Source: Actinomycetota bacterium (GTDB lineage Bacteria > Actinomycetota > Actinomycetes > Streptosporangiales > Streptosporangiaceae). Taken from it: DNA of 55,004 bases. The notes below the pieces were generated by a model. It was not told the DNA's origin. It searched no databases and saw only the letters and a program-made list of their open reading frames with translations. Shown one piece after another: positions 53,281 to 55,004 of the stretch (the first letter of the stretch is position 1; each line of letters begins with the position of its first letter). The stretch is from NCBI GenBank assembly GCA_027314595.1, contig DAHVAN010000227.1, positions 1 to 55,004 on the forward strand, read 5' to 3'. The position numbers were made by a program, and so were the translations under genes.

Positions 53281-53383
53281 TGGCACCTCCAGGGAAGCCG
53301 CTCTCTGTTGAGACTGCCTTACCGGAGGGTCCCTGACAAGACCCACACCGCAACCTTCCCGTAATGTCCTGTTTGGGCCGCGC

Positions 53384-54604
53384 TCAGCTGAGCCGCTCGA
53401 AGATCATCGCCATGCCCTGCCCGCCGCCGACGCACATGGTCTCCAGCCCGATGGTCTTGTCGTGGAACTGCAGGCTGTTCAGCAGTGTCGTGGTGATCCG
53501 CGCACCGGTCATGCCGAACGGGTGCCCGACCGCGATCGCCCCGCCGTTCACGTTCAGCCTTGCCAGGTCGATGCCGAGATCGGTGTACGACGGGATGACC
53601 TGCGCGGCGAACGCCTCGTTCATCTCCACCAGGTCGATGTCGGAGATCGCCATCCCGGCCCGCGCCAGGGCCTGCCGGGTCGCCGGCACCGGCCCGAGGC
53701 CCATGATCTCGGGAGACAGCGCGCTGACCCCAGTCGAGACGATGCGCGCCAAAGGCGTGATACCCAGCGACGCCGCCGTGACGTCGCTCATCACCACGAC
53801 GGCCGCCGCGCCGTCGTTCAGCGGGCAGCAGTTGCCGGCGGTCACGGTGCCGTGCTCGCGGAAGGCCGGCTTGAGCGAGGCGACCTTCTCCAGCGTGGTG
53901 CCCGGCCGCGGGCCGTCGTCGGCCGACACGACATCCCCCGACGGCAGCGTCACCGGGGTGATCTCCCGCTGCCAGAACCCGTCGGCGAGCGCCTTCTCCG
54001 CGAGGTTCTGCGACCTGACCCCGAACTCGTCCTGTTCCAGCCGGCTGATGCCGCGCATCGCGGCCACGTTCTCCGCCGTCTGGCCCATGGCGATGTAGAT
54101 GTCCGGCAGTTCACCGTCCGAGCGCGGGTCGTGCCACCGTGCCGCCGAAGCCCCGGCGGTCGCCGTGGTGCGGGCCTCAGCGGCGTCGAACGCCGGGTTC
54201 TTGGTGTCCGGCAGGCTGTCGCTGCTGCCCTTCGCGAACCGGGACACGCACTCGACCCCGGCCGAGATGAACACGTCACCCTCGCCGGCCTTGATCGCGT
54301 GGTACGCCATCCGGGTAGTCTGCAGCGACGACGAGCAGTACCTGTTAACCGTGGTTCCCGGGAGGTTGTCGTAGCCGAGCAGTACCGTCACGACGCGGGC
54401 CATGTTGAATCCCTGCTCGCCGCCGGGCAGGCCGCAGCCGAGCATGAGGTCATCGATGTCCGCCGGGTCCAGTTGCGGCACCTTCGCCAGCGCCGCGCGC
54501 ACGATCTGCACGGTCAGATCGTCCGGCCGGATGGTGGTGAGCGAACCCTTGAACGCCCGGCCGATCGGCGAACGGGCGGTTGCGACGACGACTGCCTCCG
54601 GCAT
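53384..54604 (-). CDS. Acetyl-CoA acetyltransferase (thiolase)
   Basis: 406 residues. It opens AVVVATARSPIGRAFKG. The acyl-bearing Cys90 lies in VNRYCSSSLQT. Further motifs are NEAFAAQV, GGAIAVGHPFGMTGAR (His361) and CVGGGQGMA (Cys391). All three catalytic residues of thiolases are present. It could condense or cleave acyl-CoAs in fatty acid degradation or acetoacetyl-CoA formation; direction is not predictable. ATG 54604 is preferred over the frame start at 54667 because GGAGG lies upstream and conserved sequence begins at once. It is divergent from the PLP synthase gene. Confidence 0.95.
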   Translation of the reverse strand: MPEAVVVATARSPIGRAFKGSLTTIRPDDLTVQIVRAALAKVPQLDPADIDDLMLGCGLPGGEQGFNMARVVTVLLGYDNLPGTTVNRYCSSSLQTTRMAYHAIKAGEGDVFISAGVECVSRFAKGSSDSLPDTKNPAFDAAEARTTATAGASAARWHDPRSDGELPDIYIAMGQTAENVAAMRGISRLEQDEFGVRSQNLAEKALADGFWQREITPVTLPSGDVVSADDGPRPGTTLEKVASLKPAFREHGTVTAGNCCPLNDGAAAVVVMSDVTAASLGITPLARIVSTGVSALSPEIMGLGPVPATRQALARAGMAISDIDLVEMNEAFAAQVIPSYTDLGIDLARLNVNGGAIAVGHPFGMTGARITTTLLNSLQFHDKTIGLETMCVGGGQGMAMIFERLS

Positions 54605-54687
54605 GACGACCTCCAGGTAAAAGCGTGTCATCAACACGTTAACAGTCCGCGCGGAGGCTACTGTCATGCCAGGGGAGTGGAGGACCC

Positions 54688-55004
54688 ATGCAGGTATTTG
54701 ACTCGCTGACCCAGTTGATGGGCGGCACCCCGCTGGTCCGGCTGGCCGCCGTGACCCGCGGCATCGCGCGAACGAACGACGTGCTCGCCAAGATTGAGTA
54801 CCTGAACCCTGGCGGCTCGGTGAAGGACCGGATAGCGCTGCGGATGATCGAGACCGCGGAACGACAGGGCAAGCTCCGGCCGGGCGGCACGATCATCGAG
54901 CCCACGTCGGGCAACACCGGGGTCGGACTGGCGATCGTCGCCCAGGCCCGCGGCTACCGGTGCGTGTTCGTGTGCCCGGACAAGGTGGCCCAGGACAAGA
55001 TCAG
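54688..55004 (+). CDS. Cystathionine beta-synthase/cysteine synthase, 3' partial
   Basis: The first 105 residues are present; the gene runs off the right edge. It opens [15 protein letters not shown] and carries NPGGSVKDR, with the PLP lysine at residue 46, and [11 protein letters not shown], the substrate/phosphate loop. These define fold-type II O-acetylserine sulfhydrylase/cystathionine beta-synthase enzymes. The C-terminal CBS domains that would separate the two are outside the window. From memory, the Streptomyces gene beside this thiolase is annotated as cystathionine beta-synthase. GGAGG is 4 nt before ATG 54688. Confidence 0.9.
   Translation, partial: MQVFDSLTQLMGGTPLVRLAAVTRGIARTNDVLAKIEYLNPGGSVKDRIALRMIETAERQGKLRPGGTIIEPTSGNTGVGLAIVAQARGYRCVFVCPDKVAQDKI

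Overview
The window is high-GC DNA with strong third-position G/C bias, frequent GTG starts and many 4-bp stop/start overlaps. It carries a BldC-type regulator, DUF4229, DUF501 and DUF4287 proteins, a FtsB/DivIC protein linked to enolase, and a bacterial mfd-mazG block. Together these point to a chromosome segment of a filamentous or developmentally complex actinomycete. I cannot name the species from the sequence alone.

Left flank (1-11.1 kb). A 5'-truncated protein ends in an anthrax lethal factor-like metallopeptidase domain and is followed by a small partner ORF. Next come bldC (minus), a PLP threonine/serine dehydratase, a DUF4229 membrane protein, an APS kinase with a degenerate ATP-sulfurylase-like N-terminus (minus), a methyltransferase (minus), mfd, a SurA-N-like lipoprotein and mazG.

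Centre (11.4-46.6 kb). This is a long surface or exopolysaccharide (EPS) locus. It has a polyprenyl-phosphate sugar-1-phosphate transferase to start the chain, an ECF-type sigma factor, two TylC3/NovU-type C-methyltransferases, a glucose-1-phosphate cytidylyltransferase-like enzyme, a PIG-L deacetylase, an O-antigen-ligase/Wzy-like protein, GT4, GT25 and GT2 glycosyltransferases, a PAPS-type sulfotransferase and a Wzx-like flippase. It also holds a GH12-like lipoprotein, a GT4/AsnB/bi-domain oxidoreductase/heparinase-like module, two Wzz-like proteins with P-loop-less C-terminal domains, a YdcF-like protein, an FAD oxidoreductase, a pyruvyl transferase, an ATP-grasp ligase, a class III aminotransferase, a methyltransferase, an RmlC-like epimerase and a large membrane protein. 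The inferred product is a Wzx/Wzy-type polysaccharide that could be sulfated, pyruvylated, deacetylated and C-methylated. The APS kinase at 3-4.7 kb could supply PAPS.

Right flank (46.9-55 kb). A tightly overlapping operon eno-ftsB/divIC-DUF501-ppx/gppA-udg runs into a convergent NAD-dependent epimerase. Then come a 0.6 kb non-coding stretch, an atypical tRNA gene, a degenerate repeat tract, a DUF4287 protein, a thiolase and the 5' part of a cystathionine beta-synthase/cysteine synthase gene. From memory, mfd/mazG and eno/divIC/DUF501/ppx lie close together in Streptomyces, so the polysaccharide locus looks like an accessory block set into a conserved backbone.

The least expected features are the edge metallopeptidase/partner pair, the pseudo-tyrosine-kinase Wzz pair, the rmlC-like frame running antisense through its neighbour, the dispersed 31-nt repeat pairs, and the tRNA with a UAA-like loop, no long variable arm and no U33.
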